64,000 nucleotides of DNA, from contig JACGWO010000005.1 of the NCBI GenBank assembly GCA_034509735.1, positions 32,084,479-32,148,478 of the forward strand, given 5' to 3'. This DNA is from Sesamum alatum. Its lineage: Eukaryota > Streptophyta > Magnoliopsida > Lamiales > Pedaliaceae. Below the pieces are notes generated by a model that was not told where the DNA came from, searched no databases, and saw nothing but the letters and a program-made list of their open reading frames with translations. The position numbers and the translations under genes were made by a program. This document shows positions 13,501-24,964 of the stretch, in pieces (the first letter of the stretch is position 1; each line of letters opens with the position of its first letter).

Positions 13501-14114
13501 ATTTTGTATTTAAATATATAAAATGGTGTAATAAATCATATATTATCGAAAAATAAAAAAGAGATTGATATACTTTGGAGAATTCTCTTTGTGTATGTCG
13601 CTCGAGACCAGTTTCTGCTATTATTATTTCGTGTGTTTTATAGTAATATGGTATCAATTAACTATTTATACTAGCACAATCTGTATACTCGATACGTGTG
13701 TTAAATCTTATAAATTTGAAATTCTGAATATTTATTAAAATTTGTTATGAAACATTTTTATTTAAGTATTTATTGATAATTCAAGAAGTATCGAAATTTT
13801 CTAAGGTATGGACCAAAATTTCCCGAATTATTTTTACTATGATGTGGGCTAGCTCTGTTTTAGTTATAAATTTAAATTAGGGGTTCTATTTAAACATTCA
13901 TGTTATAATATGGGCTATTTATATATATATATATTTTTTTTAAAAAAGGGGCATTATAATATGGGCTTTTTCTTTAAAGATTTGTGGTAGCATAATTGGA
14001 CTAGTAGTCACATTTCTCTATTTCTTGTAGCCCAATTAGGGCAGGGATTTAAAAGAAAAATTGAAAAATGAAAAAATAAATAGACAGAGATAAGCATGTT
14101 ATCCATATTTACTA

Positions 14115-14395
14115 GGGATAATTACATCTATACGCCTTGCTATATGGTCTATTTATGTAAATTAGGCATGTTTTTTGAAAAGTTATCAAACACAAAAGTG
14201 CCAATATTATTTACATGAATTATTCATATTTTTTGAGAAATTACACATATATCCTTAGAAACATCAACATTATTATACAAACTATATCTGTTTTCAGGCT
14301 GTCAGGAGTGGTTCCTATAATTACATAAAAAGAATAGATAATTTGTGTAAATAGACCATATATCTATGGAGTGTAAAAGCATGCAATTATGTCAA
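14115..14395. mobile_element. MITE family B copy, decayed
   Basis: Left end GGGATAATTACATC, with the arm GGTCTATTTATGTAAATTA mirrored by TTTGTGTAAATAGACCATA on the right and a degraded right terminus (GCAATTATG). No coding capacity. Confidence 0.55.
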
Positions 14396-14635
14396 AATTA
14401 CTAATCAATAACCCTCAATAAAGTATCATGAAATGATATAATTATATAGATTGAAATATATATAGATATAAATACATAAAAAAAGGAAAAAAAAAAGAAT
14501 TGGAGAAAATATAAGAAAAAAGATACCAGAATATGTCTTTCTTAATGACATACCGCTATAAACACTCACAAGTTGTAGTTTATGTAGATTTTGGGCAATG
14601 TCTTTTTCCTTGTTTTAAAAACATTTTGAACTTTG

Positions 14636-14905
14636 GGTGACAAGGCTTGACTCAGTTGGTGAAATTGATGCCCCATGATTTTTGAGGTCATGGGTTCGAA
14701 CACCTGCGTGGGATGATGTTGTTACTGTATAGTAGGTATTATTTGTAATTGTAATAGTTAGGTGTTGCTTTATATGATATTGTTGTATGATTGTTGTATG
14801 ATTGTTGTAATTAACTCTCTACGATATGGATATTCGACATGACTGATTGTAATCACTTCACTTCAATTAATAAAGTCCACCGCTTCCAATTCAAAAAAAA
14901 AAAAT
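14636..14905 (+). mobile_element. tRNA-derived SINE, family 1, perfect 13-bp TSD
   Basis: Pol III-type internal promoter: an A-box-like sequence GCTTGACTCAGTTGG at 14645-14659 and B box GGGTTCGAACACC at about 14692-14703. The body runs to a poly(A) tail at about 14893-14904. It is flanked by identical 13-bp direct repeats, ATTTTGAACTTTG, at 14623-14635 and 14906-14918. That is the hallmark of LINE-assisted retroposition, and the intact repeats suggest a recent insertion. Relatives are at 27882-28160 and 13046-13309. Confidence 0.9.
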
Positions 14906-15127
14906 ATTTTGAACTTTGAATGGTGTCCGGATTTTCCAACGCATGGAGACTCATAAACGTGGGAGAGTGGCGAGTTCATAACAAATAAGAAATTAAAATT
15001 AACTATAAAAATAACAAATCAAAAATAGGTGAGATATCATAAGATTTGTCTCCCTTAATTATAAAGCAATGAAGATAATATTTATATGTGGTTGTATTAG
15101 CACGTCAAACGAAAAATTTAAGAAAAC

Positions 15128-15871
15128 TGATATGTGTCAAAAGAGTCAGCCCTAAAGTAAGGCCTAAAGGATCAAAAAGACATTTAGGAGTCCAAGAGAA
15201 TGTGTTAGAGCCCCACACAAAGGCTCACTTATCTCCAGGAGGAGGCTCATTCGAGGCACCGACCCAAGTCCAATGAGGTACTAGCTAGGCTTGCCCCCAG
15301 CAGGGAGAGAGTTCGGTCCAGGTTTGATAGGAAGCCCCATCAAGGAGGCTTAAGTTGGAGGCCCAGGCCCACGATGAAACACTCAGCAAGGAGGCCCTGG
15401 TCGAAGGCCCAAGTTCACAAAGAGCGGATAAGGGTTGACTGGGTCTACCCCTTAGCCTTATCCGCGGAAGACCCTTTCAGTTGACTCCCTACTTTAAAGG
15501 AGTTCAAGGGCTGCAGAAGTCTGGGAAGGCCAGTACTCGGTTATTCTAGAGCCTAGGATGACGAGGAGTCTCTCCCAATCATGACTCTTCCTCTATAAAT
15601 ACCGGCCTACTTAGCTGACTCAAGTAACATTTTTCTAGCGCTCTAACACACGATTTTATGCTCTCACACTCGTACTCAACTTTTTTTATGCCCGTTACTC
15701 ACGAGATATCATCATCTCTTATGCTCCATTTACGTTTATTTTTTCACAATTATTTACTAACTTGAGCATCAGAGTGCTAACGTGTCTGTTGCAAGTTCCA
15801 ATTTCATAGCTTACAGAAAACCCAGGTCCACCCTACTCAAATCCAAAAACGAACTTTTTCAACTCACATCA
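15128..15871. mobile_element. Solo LTR, family G, 744 bp
   Basis: Starts TGATATGTG and ends CTCACATCA (TG...CA), flanked by perfect 5-bp direct repeats aaaac (15123-15127 and 15872-15876). It is GC-richer than its surroundings, with TATA box CTATAAATACC near 15592-15602 and the phrase CTTGAGCATCAGAGTGCTAAC near the 3' end that is typical of plant LTRs. No internal region or second LTR is present, so it is a solo LTR left by recombination. A sister copy is at 21939-22643. The open frame 15088-15276 overlaps it and is not a gene. Confidence 0.85.
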
Positions 15872-15876
15872 AAAAC

Positions 15877-16640
15877 TAAATAGGGATAATTACATTTAAT
15901 TCCTTTAACCCATTGTCTATTTATATAAATCGTCGTATCTTTTACGTAATCATGGAAGATACCTTTGACAAAAAAAACTTGTGATGGAGCTGTGATGAAA
16001 CGCATCGGATAAGGACAACGGTCGACGTAGTTCCAACTGTGTAATAATTTGATAATATACTAATTTGTTGTTTGGAGTTTAGTCAGAAGTCAATGTCGAT
16101 AATATTCATATTCAAATAAATCAATATATAAACAAATTAAAAGGAGAATCTGTGACGAAAGCAGTGATGATAGCTTCCATTATTTGTTTCTTGCAAAATA
16201 ATGGACTTGTTCATGTGAATATAATTTAGATAATTGCACCGCCGTCCCATGAATTCTTGTATAATTACACAGATTCGTTATGGATGGAAAAATTATATCT
16301 AATATCCTAACGTTTATTTCTATTTAATAAATAATTTTTTTGTTAATCAAAATTTATCGAATTTATTAATATAAGCAAAAACAAAAAAGGAACAAAAATT
16401 CATATTTATCCTCGATTGACTTATTATTTACTGATTGCAGATTAAACAAATTACATCTTCACAAATTAATGCATGTGAGGATTGTATCTTCAACCTGATA
16501 CGAGTACTTTGTTGGACGAAAATAAATATTAGGAGTATTAGATATAATTTCCCCAACCACAAAAAATTTACGTGTAGTTATAATAAACATAAGGCGGGAG
16601 TGGTGTAAATACCCTAATGATAGTGCTAGGAAATTAGACT
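15877..16640. repeat. MITE family B fragments
   Basis: GGGATAATTACATTTAATTCC at about 15883 is a lone left end. A fuller pair of arms spans about 16205-16620 (CCCATGAATTCTTGTATAATTACAC against GTGTAGTTATAATAAACATAAGGCGGG). No gene. Confidence 0.45.
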
Positions 16641-16990
16641 AGGCAAATTACCAAAATGCCCTCAAATGTAAACGAATTCACGAAAATGCCATTGGAGGAA
16701 GTTATAGATAGTGGTTAGTGGGGTGATGCCAAATTACCTAGGTGCCCCGCAGATTAAATTATAGCCGTTAGATTAGAAGTGGTTGGAGGGTAAAATAGTC
16801 TTTTTTTCCTCCCTCATATACTATAAATAGGGCCTCAAATTCATTGTAAAAGGGACTTCACTACTTTTTGGAATAAAACTCTTGGGAAGAACTCTCAAGT
16901 TCTTGAGTTCCTGGCTTGTGACGTGAGATTGTACTTTGACCAAATGCTTCCCGATTTTTACCCCATCACCTACATAATTTGTTTGAACAC
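16640..16990 (+). repeat. LTR-like fragment with TATA box
   Basis: Contains CTATAAATAGGGCC at about 16821, followed by a leader-like stretch (GGAATAAAACTCTTGGGAAG) that resembles the R-U5 part of plant LTRs. It could instead be an orphan promoter. No second copy or target duplication was found in the window. Confidence 0.35.
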
Positions 16991-17369
16991 CAAAACCTAA
17001 TAAATAAAGAAAAAATTATCTTAATACTGATATAGGGGGTGTTTGCAAAAATTAAAATAAATGTTTTTAAGCTATGGCTTAAATTAAAATAAATGAAATT
17101 ACTTGAAACTACAACTTTTACTTATACTTCTCTTGAATTAAATTAAAATAAGTTAAAAATTGTAAACTGGTGAGAAAGTATTTATTACAGTCGTAAACAA
17201 ATTGAACTTCTTAATGATTTGTTTACCCAGACTATTTTTCGTATATTTTGATAACGTTCCTTCATAGTTGTTGAAATCTACCCATCAATAATGATAGTTA
17301 ATCATTTCACAAATAAGTTGATAATACGTAAAAAAAAAATAAAAAAATAAAAAAAAGGAAAAAATACAA

Positions 17370-18283
17370 GGACTCCCTGTGATATAGGAAATGTTCAAAA
17401 AATTCCCTGTGAAAATTAAAGTATCATTTACACCCCCTGTGTTATAAAACAAAGTTCAAAAAACCCCCTGTGGCCAGATTTTGTGATGCACGCGCGTTGC
17501 CTGCGCTTGGGCATGTAAAAAGTGTATTTTTTGGACATTTTTGCCCTTCTCTCTCTCCTTATATTACATATAATATATATACAATTTAATAAATTTTAAA
17601 ATAATAGAAATATATATTAATAATAAAATATAATTTCATATAAATATATAATTATATTAATATTTTTAATATAATATTATTTTAATATTAAAAAAATAAT
17701 TTTAAAAAAATAAAAGAGAGAGCAGCGGCGTCGCCGCTGCAGAGGAGGGCGCGGCGAGGCAGCGTCGGCGTGCCCTCCTCACCACTGGGCGACGATGGTC
17801 GCCCAGCAGCGAGGGCGACCGCGTCGCCCTTGAAATCTGGGCGACGCCGTCGTCCTGACCAAATCTAGCGACAGCGTCGCCCAGATGGGGGACGACGATG
17901 ACAGCGTCCGTCGCCAACACCCCCTTCTGCGGGAGGTGGGGGAAGGGGGGAGGATAGGGTGAGTCGGTCGTGGGGTGGGGTTGGGGGGAGGAGATGGGTT
18001 TTTTTTTTTAATAATAATTTTATTTTATAAAATATAAATATTTAAATTTATATATTGTAGATATATTTATAATTTATAAATATATATTAATTAATTTTTT
18101 TTTATAATATATTATATAAATATACAAATTTAATGTGAGGGGTATTTTAGTCATTGCTGTTAAAAATATGTGTTTAGGTTGACCAAGGGGCGGTGTGATC
18201 CTATATTCGTAATATAGGGGTGGTTTTTGATATTAAAATTTTTATAGGGGGGTTTTTGATATTTTCCCATATCACAGGGATCA
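17370..18283. mobile_element. Inverted-repeat element with GC-rich core
   Basis: The left end GGACTCCCTGTGATATAGG and right end CATATCACAGGGATC are inverted. The arms continue as runs of CCCCCTGTG-type sequence (left) and AGGGGGGTTTTTGATATT (right). Between them lie AT-rich arms and a sharply GC-rich core (about 17722-17990) full of GGCGACG/CGTCGCC repeats. A related end-phrase occurs at 59559-59812. The open frame 17702-17920 (-) comes from the GC-rich repeats and is not a supported gene. Confidence 0.55.
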
Positions 18284-18661
18284 AAATGAATTTAGCCCAT
18301 AAAAAAAGTACCACTACTTGTAAGGATTACACGTCCAAACACTCGGATTTTACTAAACGTAAACACTTTTTGAAAAGTATATTTTTTTGCAAACGCCCCC
18401 CTTAATATTTCCAATTAAACTACCAAGATCATTCCGTACATAGTATTACAATAAAATACAAATTAAATGATAATAATTTTTCAATTTTTTAATTGCGATG
18501 ATAATTTTTATTTAATTTTGTCGCATCCATGTGCATAATAGCTGTTAACTCATATTTTAAGCTCATTTTTTTTAGTTTTAAATAGATAAAAAAAAATATG
18601 AATTTCTTGTAACTTGCAAGTCACACAAGATTCGAAAAAACAACTCATCTCCAGCAATATA

Positions 18662-18858
18662 ATTAATTCTTGATTACATGCATTAATTCCTTAAATCTTA
18701 CTCATTATTTGCTTCTTAATTAATCTTCTCCACTTAATTAGAACATATATGTCCCGATTTGAGATTAATTCTTGATTACATGCATTAATTCCTTAAATCG
18801 TACTCATTATTTGCTTCTTAATTAATCTTCTCCACTTAGTACAAATATGTCCCTATTT
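18662..18858. repeat. Tandem duplication, 102-bp period
   Basis: ATTAATTCTTGATTACATGC begins at 18662 and again at 18764. The two units are nearly identical for about 95 bp (TCTTACTC against TCGTACTC, TTAATTAGAA against TTAGTACAA). Confidence 0.85.
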
Positions 18859-19658
18859 CAAGACTTTTTTCTTTTCTTATTTTATGATATTTATATGTAC
18901 ATATATATATATATTTAGGAATAATCACATTTAAACTCTCTAATTTATAGTCTGTCCATACACTCTCATGCATTTTGAATAATTACAATTACCAAAAACG
19001 TCAATAGTATTTAAACAAATCACATTTTCTTTTTAAAAAATTACAAATACACCTCAAAAACATCAACATCAACACATAAATTACTTCTATTTTTTACTAT
19101 TAGGAGCGTTTCTATAATTATACGAAAAGTCAAGACCAATTTGTGTAAACTAACCATAAAAAGAAGGAAAATACCATGTATGTTTCTTTTTTCTTTCATA
19201 TTAACTAGTAATTACACAAAACTTCTATTGTTATATTAATTTTTTTTTCTTTCACTACAAGTGTCGTCGTCTCAAATAAAAAATGAAACTAATCATATTC
19301 GAGATCGCAGACAATCAAAAGTTAACCCTGTAATTCGAATCCTTTTCTTTGGCAAAAATTCACCTTAAAACGCTTAAAATCTAACTCACTCGTCACTAGA
19401 TGAACAACTTATCAGTATGTTGCATAAATTTCAATTAAAATCTTTTACCATAAAATAATATTAAAACATAATAACATGATGAAATTAATTTTACTTGTTT
19501 AATTACAATGCAACATATATATATATATATAAGTTATAATATTCCAAAATAAATTGGTAATTATACATTCATGAATTTAATTTTACACAATACATTCTTA
19601 CAAGTTCTCATGAGAGAGAGAGAGAGGGGCAAAAAGGGAAACAGGAAAAAGACCTGGA

Positions 19659-20045
19659 CTAGAACAACGTCGCCCCATAAGTGGAGGGGTAAGTGTAACT
19701 GTTGAAAGAAAGTCCGACGACGGGAACGGCGAAGGATGTCTCCAGAAGCATCCTCTGCTGAAATGACTCTATTGTCCTCCTCCCCTCCGCCATCTCCTTC
19801 ACCAATGACTCATAGTGTTTCTTCACCTTTTTCAGCAGAGACGCGTACTTTAGCCTCAGCCACTTCAGCTTCGCCCTTTTGCACAGCCTGACGAGGAAGA
19901 ACCCACGGCGGGGCTTCTTCCCCCCGAGGCGGACAGTCGGGAGACGCTGACGTCCGCGGCGGAGCGTCCACCGGAAGGAGCTGGTGGAGTGGTGGTTTTG
20001 GCTGGTTCTTTTGTTGGTCACTAAGGGATCGGTTTCTGAAGACAT
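19659..20045 (-). CDS. Small basic protein of unknown function, copy 1 (128 aa)
   Basis: I do not recognise a named domain. The start at 20045 (MSSETDPL) is chosen because the paralogue at 26148 starts at the same Met. A further in-frame ATG at 20093 would add a Pro-rich 16 aa that the paralogue lacks. The protein is Lys/Arg-rich in its first two thirds (WTLRRGRQRLPTVRLGG, KKPRRGFFLVRLCKRAKLKW), has a likely amphipathic helix (YASLLKKVKKHYESLVKE) and ends with a hydrophobic/Tyr-Ser-rich tail. It resembles small uncharacterised plant-specific proteins with an RLGGKKPRRG block, but that is memory, not a search. High positive charge suggests nucleic-acid or membrane binding; this is inference. 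The C-terminal residues differ from copy 2 (YGATLF against YALDRPTLF). The gene is intronless as drawn. Confidence 0.65.
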   Translation of the reverse strand: MSSETDPLVTNKRTSQNHHSTSSFRWTLRRGRQRLPTVRLGGKKPRRGFFLVRLCKRAKLKWLRLKYASLLKKVKKHYESLVKEMAEGRRTIESFQQRMLLETSFAVPVVGLSFNSYTYPSTYGATLF

Positions 20046-20051
20046 TTTGAT

Positions 20052-20069
20052 GGGAGGGGGGGGGGGTGG
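20052..20069. repeat. Poly(G) tract just upstream of the small gene
   Basis: GGG, A, then a run of 11 G on the + strand, 7 bp beyond the ATG of the copy-1 gene. The mRNA-sense strand is therefore C-rich. In copy 2 the same position holds a (GGGGGT)n array. Confidence 0.8.
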
Positions 20070-21559
20070 AGATTTATGGGGTGCATTATGCATGCATATA
20101 TAGAAGAATGATAGTTGACCGAAATTCAGGTAAGTTTGACCAAATATTTATATTTGGAAATTTTGAATTTTTTAATAATTAAGAAAAATCTCATTAGTTA
20201 TAGATTTTATTTATTTTAAATTAAAACTTAATTTGTATTTATCTAAATAAATCATATTTTCAACATTAATATTTATCTTTACTAGATTTTACTTTCAAAA
20301 ATATGATACTAATCCAATTTCTGTTTATTTTGACAAATTCAAATTTTTAGAATTAATTTTTTATTGTTAAAAAAGTTATCTTTCGACTTATCGCAATCAT
20401 ATATTTTCATTTTAGTCATATCATTTTTTGTCACTAAACTTGTATCAATCTCTTGATATATCTTTTGTCGTGAATTTTTAACTTTAATCAGGTAAACTCA
20501 TCATTTTTGTGGTTTACATATTTCATTAACTTTTTTTTTTTTGATATTTTTATTGGTTCATTGATATTGATCGGGTAAGTTTTAAAATTTCATCCGAATT
20601 AAATTTTTTTCCTTTTTCATAGTTTTTTATACATAATTGGATTTCATTTTTAGTCTTCCATTGGTTAATATTCAGGTTTGAAAAATTATAGGTCATTACT
20701 CTTTGTTTAAAAATTGATTTTGTGAATATTGCTCCATAAAAAATTTTAACATTAAGCTAGGTTTGCATTTATCGAATACAAAATAACAATTACACTTGAT
20801 AAATGTATGAATTTTTCAATCTCAGATTTTGCTTATAATTGTTTTTAGATAATAAAGTTTTCTCAATATATAACATGATCATATATCTTTCATTAATATA
20901 AAGAACAATCTGATAGAGCGGCGCTAGCTTATCTCCCTAATGCATTAGCTAATGATTTTTTTTTATTCTTTTGCTTTTTTTATGCCAATTTCACATCGCT
21001 TATGTATTTTTATTTTTGTGTTTCAGTTATCTTCTTTTCTTCATCTCTTAAATATTGTGTTATTTACATTTTTTATGGAGAATTATCATGATGTATTCTT
21101 ATATTTACTTCTAATTAAAAGTTTTATAATTTTATAATTTATTTATTTCTTATTATTTTGAGTATTTACTTAAACTTTTTGATTTTTTATTTTTCAATTA
21201 TCTTTCTTTCCTTTATGTTCCATTAATTACTATTGTTTGTTTCAATAATAAATGAATTTTCTATTTAAATATATATTTTTATTTGTATTAAAGTTTTTCA
21301 ATTTTCAAATTCTATTCATTAAATTTGATGTTTATTTATTTAAAACTTTTATTGAATAATACATATAGACTATTTTTTTGTTTTTGTTTTGTGATATATA
21401 TATCCTCCACCAAATTTCTTTAATCCATTTTAGTATTTATTGATGTTTTTGTACAGTTTCATATTTGTTTTTCATTCTTATGCTTCAATTATCTTCTTTC
21501 ATAAACTACGTGTGTGTGTGTGTGTATATATATGTTGTCATTGTCCACTTATTTTTCAA

Positions 21560-21790
21560 TCTAGAAGTTAAGGGTGAGAAATTCAACCTGATAGAATGAA
21601 TTATTTATTAAAAAATAATTCGATTATCTTATGGTAACTATCATAATTAATGGGCACAAACCCAACTACTAGAAATTCTTTATCAGGTATATTTTTACTA
21701 TTATCTCTTACTTTTGTAGCCTTTCAAATTTCTTATTGTATATATGTATTTTTAGCATAAAATTTGAAAAATATAAATATCTTTAAAAAC
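21560..21790. repeat. Tandem repeat unit 1 (about 230 bp)
   Basis: Shares GTGAGAAATTCAACCTGATA, ATAATTAATGGGCA, ACCCAACTA and TTTCTTATTGTATAT themes in the same order with the following unit (about 21845-21938 plus 22649-22745), which is split by the solo LTR. It serves as the empty-site reference for that LTR. Confidence 0.75.
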
Positions 21791-21938
21791 AAAAAAAACA
21801 TAAAATTATAGGCAATTAATAAGTTCGATATCAAGTGAAAAATAATGAGTTCAAGTTGAAAATTCAACACGATAAAAGGAATTATTCATTAAAAAGTAAC
21901 TCGATAATTCGACAGTATCTATGATAATTAATGGGCAT

Positions 21939-22643
21939 TGATGTGCATAAAAATGGCTTCCCAAAGAGGCCCAAATGCCCCCAAAAGAAATAAATATATT
22001 GCACGAGCTCAAAGAAAAGCAAAGCTCAAAGTACCCCCCCCCCCCCCCCCCAATTTGCACCCCTAGGCCTAAGGAAGGATCGGACCAAGCCCCCCGAAGG
22101 AAGTCAAGACCAGGCCTAACCAAGCCCCCCAGAAAAAGGCGCAGGGAAGGGAGGCCCACAGAAGGGGGTCGGACCTGGCCACGAAAGAAGGATAAGGTTA
22201 TCCAAACAAGGACCTCACAACTACCTCCTGGATTTTAGGAGGTCATGACCCACAAGACTCTAGGAGGGACGTTTGTTGACCTTCCAAGAGTCCAACTAGC
22301 CAAGAGGTACTCCTCTCAAACGAACTCCCTCTATAAATATCAGCCCCCCTTGGCTGGTATGGGGGACGAATTCCCTATTCTCAGGCTCAAAGATATTTTC
22401 TTACACTCTAAACTCTCAAATTCTTCTCTCGATTTACACTAAGCACATTTTATTCTCACTTTCCAAGAGTTTTCATTGTTTCCTTACTTTATTCAAGCTT
22501 ATTTTCTGTAATTGCATACTCACTTGAGCATCGGAGTGCTAACTCTCTTTTTATAGGTCTCATTTCCCGATTTGCAGAAACTCAAGCCCACTCCATGCAA
22601 GTCCAAGAAAACAACTTGATTGAGCATCTTTTTGCTCACATCA
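21939..22643. mobile_element. Solo LTR, family G, 705 bp, perfect TSD
   Basis: Starts TGATGTGCATAAAA and ends GCTCACATCA, with identical 5-bp flanks ggcat (21934-21938 and 22644-22648). TATA box CTATAAATATC is near 22331 and CTTGAGCATCGGAGTGCTAAC near 22524, as in the 15128-15871 copy. It includes an 18-base poly(C) run near 22034-22051. It sits in unit 2 of the tandem repeat, and the uninterrupted unit 1 reads straight through the target (AATGGGCA then ACCCAACTA). Open frames 21851-22159 and 21975-22442 lie in it and are not genes. Confidence 0.9.
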
Positions 22644-23211
22644 GGCATGAACCCAACTATTAGAAAATTTTAATTATATATGTTACATTGTACCGTTTTA
22701 AATTTCTTATTGTATATTTATATTATTAGCATATAATCTAGAAATATATATCTCTTTTTTTTTATTAATTTAAGTTATTGTTAATTTTTTTCAGTGTTAC
22801 TAATGCATTTTTTTTATTATTACTTCAAGAAACTTATTAAAGGATCATTTAATTCGGATTGTACTTTTTTAGATGAATTTATATCACAAGTTAATATGAT
22901 AATAACTTTAACATAATGTATTTTAATACTAAAATATTTATTTTACTAAAAGTATATTAATTGAATAAGACAATATATTGTATCTGAATCTTATAAAAAA
23001 AAATTCTCTATATGAAAAAAATTATAATATTCTATATTTATTTTTAAAATATTCCGTAGATAAACTTAGTAAAAAAATTAATATTGAATTTTGTATAAAT
23101 ACATTTTTATACTATTGTATATAGTTAGCGGTAATTTAGAATTTATGCAAATACTATAGAATTCATAAATTTCGTGCATAGCACGAGACTCATGCTAGTT
23201 ATAAAAATAAA

Positions 23212-23265
23212 TAACAATAATAATAATAATAATAATAATAATAGTAATAATAATAATAATAATGA
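23212..23265. repeat. (AAT)n microsatellite
   Basis: A run of about 16 AAT/ATA units with two interruptions. The duplicate region at about 26690-26705 has only a few units, so it expanded in copy 1 or contracted in copy 2. Confidence 0.85.
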
Positions 23266-23639
23266 ATAAGGATAGGTGTGAATAAATGAGAGTTGAATTT
23301 TTTTAGGGATAATTATACTTATACCCCTAATTTATGGTCTATTAATATAAATTACCATATATTGTATTTTTTTATTATATAATAATAGGAATTACTTCTG
23401 GCAGCAAAAAACATTAATTTGTGTAATGTTGTTGACGTTTATGGGTCTGTGTAATTTTTCAAAAAATAAGGCGTTTTGTATAAATGATGTTGACGTTTTC
23501 GGGTGAGTGTATGTGTAATTTTTTAAAAGAGATTGGCGATTTGTGTAAATAAACTATAAATCAAAAAATGTAATTATCCCAATTTTTTAACTAACAAAGG
23601 TTTTAAAGAGGGTGGAATCTGCTCCTGGTTAAGCGATTG

Positions 23640-24181
23640 TTGATCTAATAATGATTTACAATCGTTTTATTACAAGAAGTTGATGGATGACCTTTATATT
23701 GTGATTTATACAATACTATTTTAGTGGGAATTGATTTGGAGTAATCGTGCGCTTAAAAAAATTTTACGATTCATGTAAATCTTGTATCTTGTTATTACCA
23801 CTTTTCATATTTTCTGTATACATTCACAATCTAACTGCGATAGATTCCCATAGAAAGGAATTAGGAAAAGTTCGTGAAGGGGGAAATCATTCTAACATAT
23901 AACATGCTGAATTAATACGCATCATTTATATTATGTAATATAGAGTGTCCATATAAGTAAATATTTGGCTTATGTACATTTGAAAGAGTAAATTTATATT
24001 AAAACAAAATTGTTGCTACTAAAATTAGAATGAAAAATAAAAAATTATCTACTCTACTTAAAAAGTACGTAAGATATCTATTGACTAATGACCGAAGTTT
24101 TTACTTACACAATTTATATAATAGATAAATTTTAATTTGAATCGGTATGAGCAGACCTAAATCAATTACATATACGAATTA
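23640..24181. other. AT-rich spacer between the duplicated blocks, no gene
   Basis: Nothing recognised. It lies between the end of duplication copy 1 and the next inverted-repeat element. Confidence 0.4.
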
Positions 24182-24964
24182 AGCTTAATTGCATTTACTG
24201 CCCCGTATATTAGGGGGAGTGGCAAAATAAGGACATTAAATATAGGGGTGGGTGGCAAATACTGCCCTGAAATTAACTTTATTTTGGCAATTGTAGGATT
24301 CCGGCCACCGAATTTTTAAAAGTGGCCGGAATTTGCTGACATGAACAAATTTAGGATTTTTTAAATTGTGAAAAAAGCTGACTGGCAATATTTTAAAAAT
24401 ATCATGCCACATAAGCGCTGACATAGAAAAAATATATAAAATAAATTTTAAATTTACATTATGTATATAATTATAAATTATAAAAATAAAATTATTATAT
24501 AATATAAATTAAAAAAATATAATTTTAAAAATTATATAATATAAAAATAAAATTATTAATAATATAAATTTTAAATTTACATGTATATATTTATATATTA
24601 CATTATTATATAATATAAATTAATAAAATTTAAATTATTTAAAAAAAATAATTTATATTAAATAATAATGTAATATAAAATTATATACATAATATAAATT
24701 TAAAATTTATTTTATATATTTTTGTCCATGTCAGCACTTATGTGACAGGATATTTTTAAAATATGCCCAAACAACTTTTTCCCCAATTTAAAAAATCCTA
24801 AATTTATCCACATCAGCAAATTTCGTCCACTTTTAAAAATTCAGTGGTCGGAGTTCTACAATTGCCAAAAAAAAAGTTTAATTCCAGGACAGTATTTGTC
24901 ACCCCTATATTTAATGTCCTTATTTTGCCACCCTAATATACGGGACAGTAAATGCAATTAAGCC
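24182..24964. mobile_element. Foldback MITE, family C, 783 bp, 9-bp TSD
   Basis: The outermost arms match closely: TTAATTGCATTTACTGCCCC on the left against the complement of ACAGTAAATGCAATTAA on the right. Similarity continues inwards for about 250 bp on each side (GGCAAAATAAGGACATTAAA; GCTGACATGAACAAATTTAGG). The flanks tacgaatta (24173-24181) and tacaaatta (24965-24973) match at 8 of 9 positions, so Mutator-like mobilisation is likely. Nearly the whole element can fold back on itself. Its transcript would be a long hairpin. No protein. Confidence 0.88.

Larger units (their letters stand above)
20189..23198. mobile_element. Helitron-like insertion in copy 1 (3' end supported, 5' end tentative)
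   Basis: The 3' end is a short hairpin CGTGC-ATA-GCACG (23173-23185), nine bases, then CTAG (23195-23198) followed by host T. That is the Helitron pattern of hairpin plus CTRR inserted between A and T. The sister copy reads GTTA directly joined to TTATAAAAATAAATA at the same place (about 26255-26273), giving an empty site with the expected A/T junction. The 5' end is less certain: TCTCATTAG after A at 20189 is one candidate. No RepHel coding was seen, so it would be non-autonomous. It contains a tandem repeat and a solo LTR. Confidence 0.5.
19000..23640. repeat. Local direct duplication, copy 1 (enlarged by insertions)
   Basis: Homologous to about 25100-27070 in the same orientation. Shared parts are the 3' flank and small gene (about 19000-20085 with 25100-26250) and the right flank (about 23200-23640 with 26690-27070). 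Copy 1 carries about 3.1 kb of extra sequence between these parts, including a Helitron-like end and a solo LTR. Microsatellites inside also differ: (TA)n at about 19511-19531 and (GA)n at 19612-19626 are shorter in copy 2. Confidence 0.85.

Noticed and set aside
15088..15276. 62-codon frame
   Set aside because: Lies in the solo LTR 15128-15871.
17702..17920. Ala/Arg-rich 72-codon frame
   Set aside because: Produced by the GC-rich repeat core of an inverted-repeat element.
21851..22442. Overlapping frames on both strands
   Set aside because: Contained in the family-G solo LTR and its poly(C) run.
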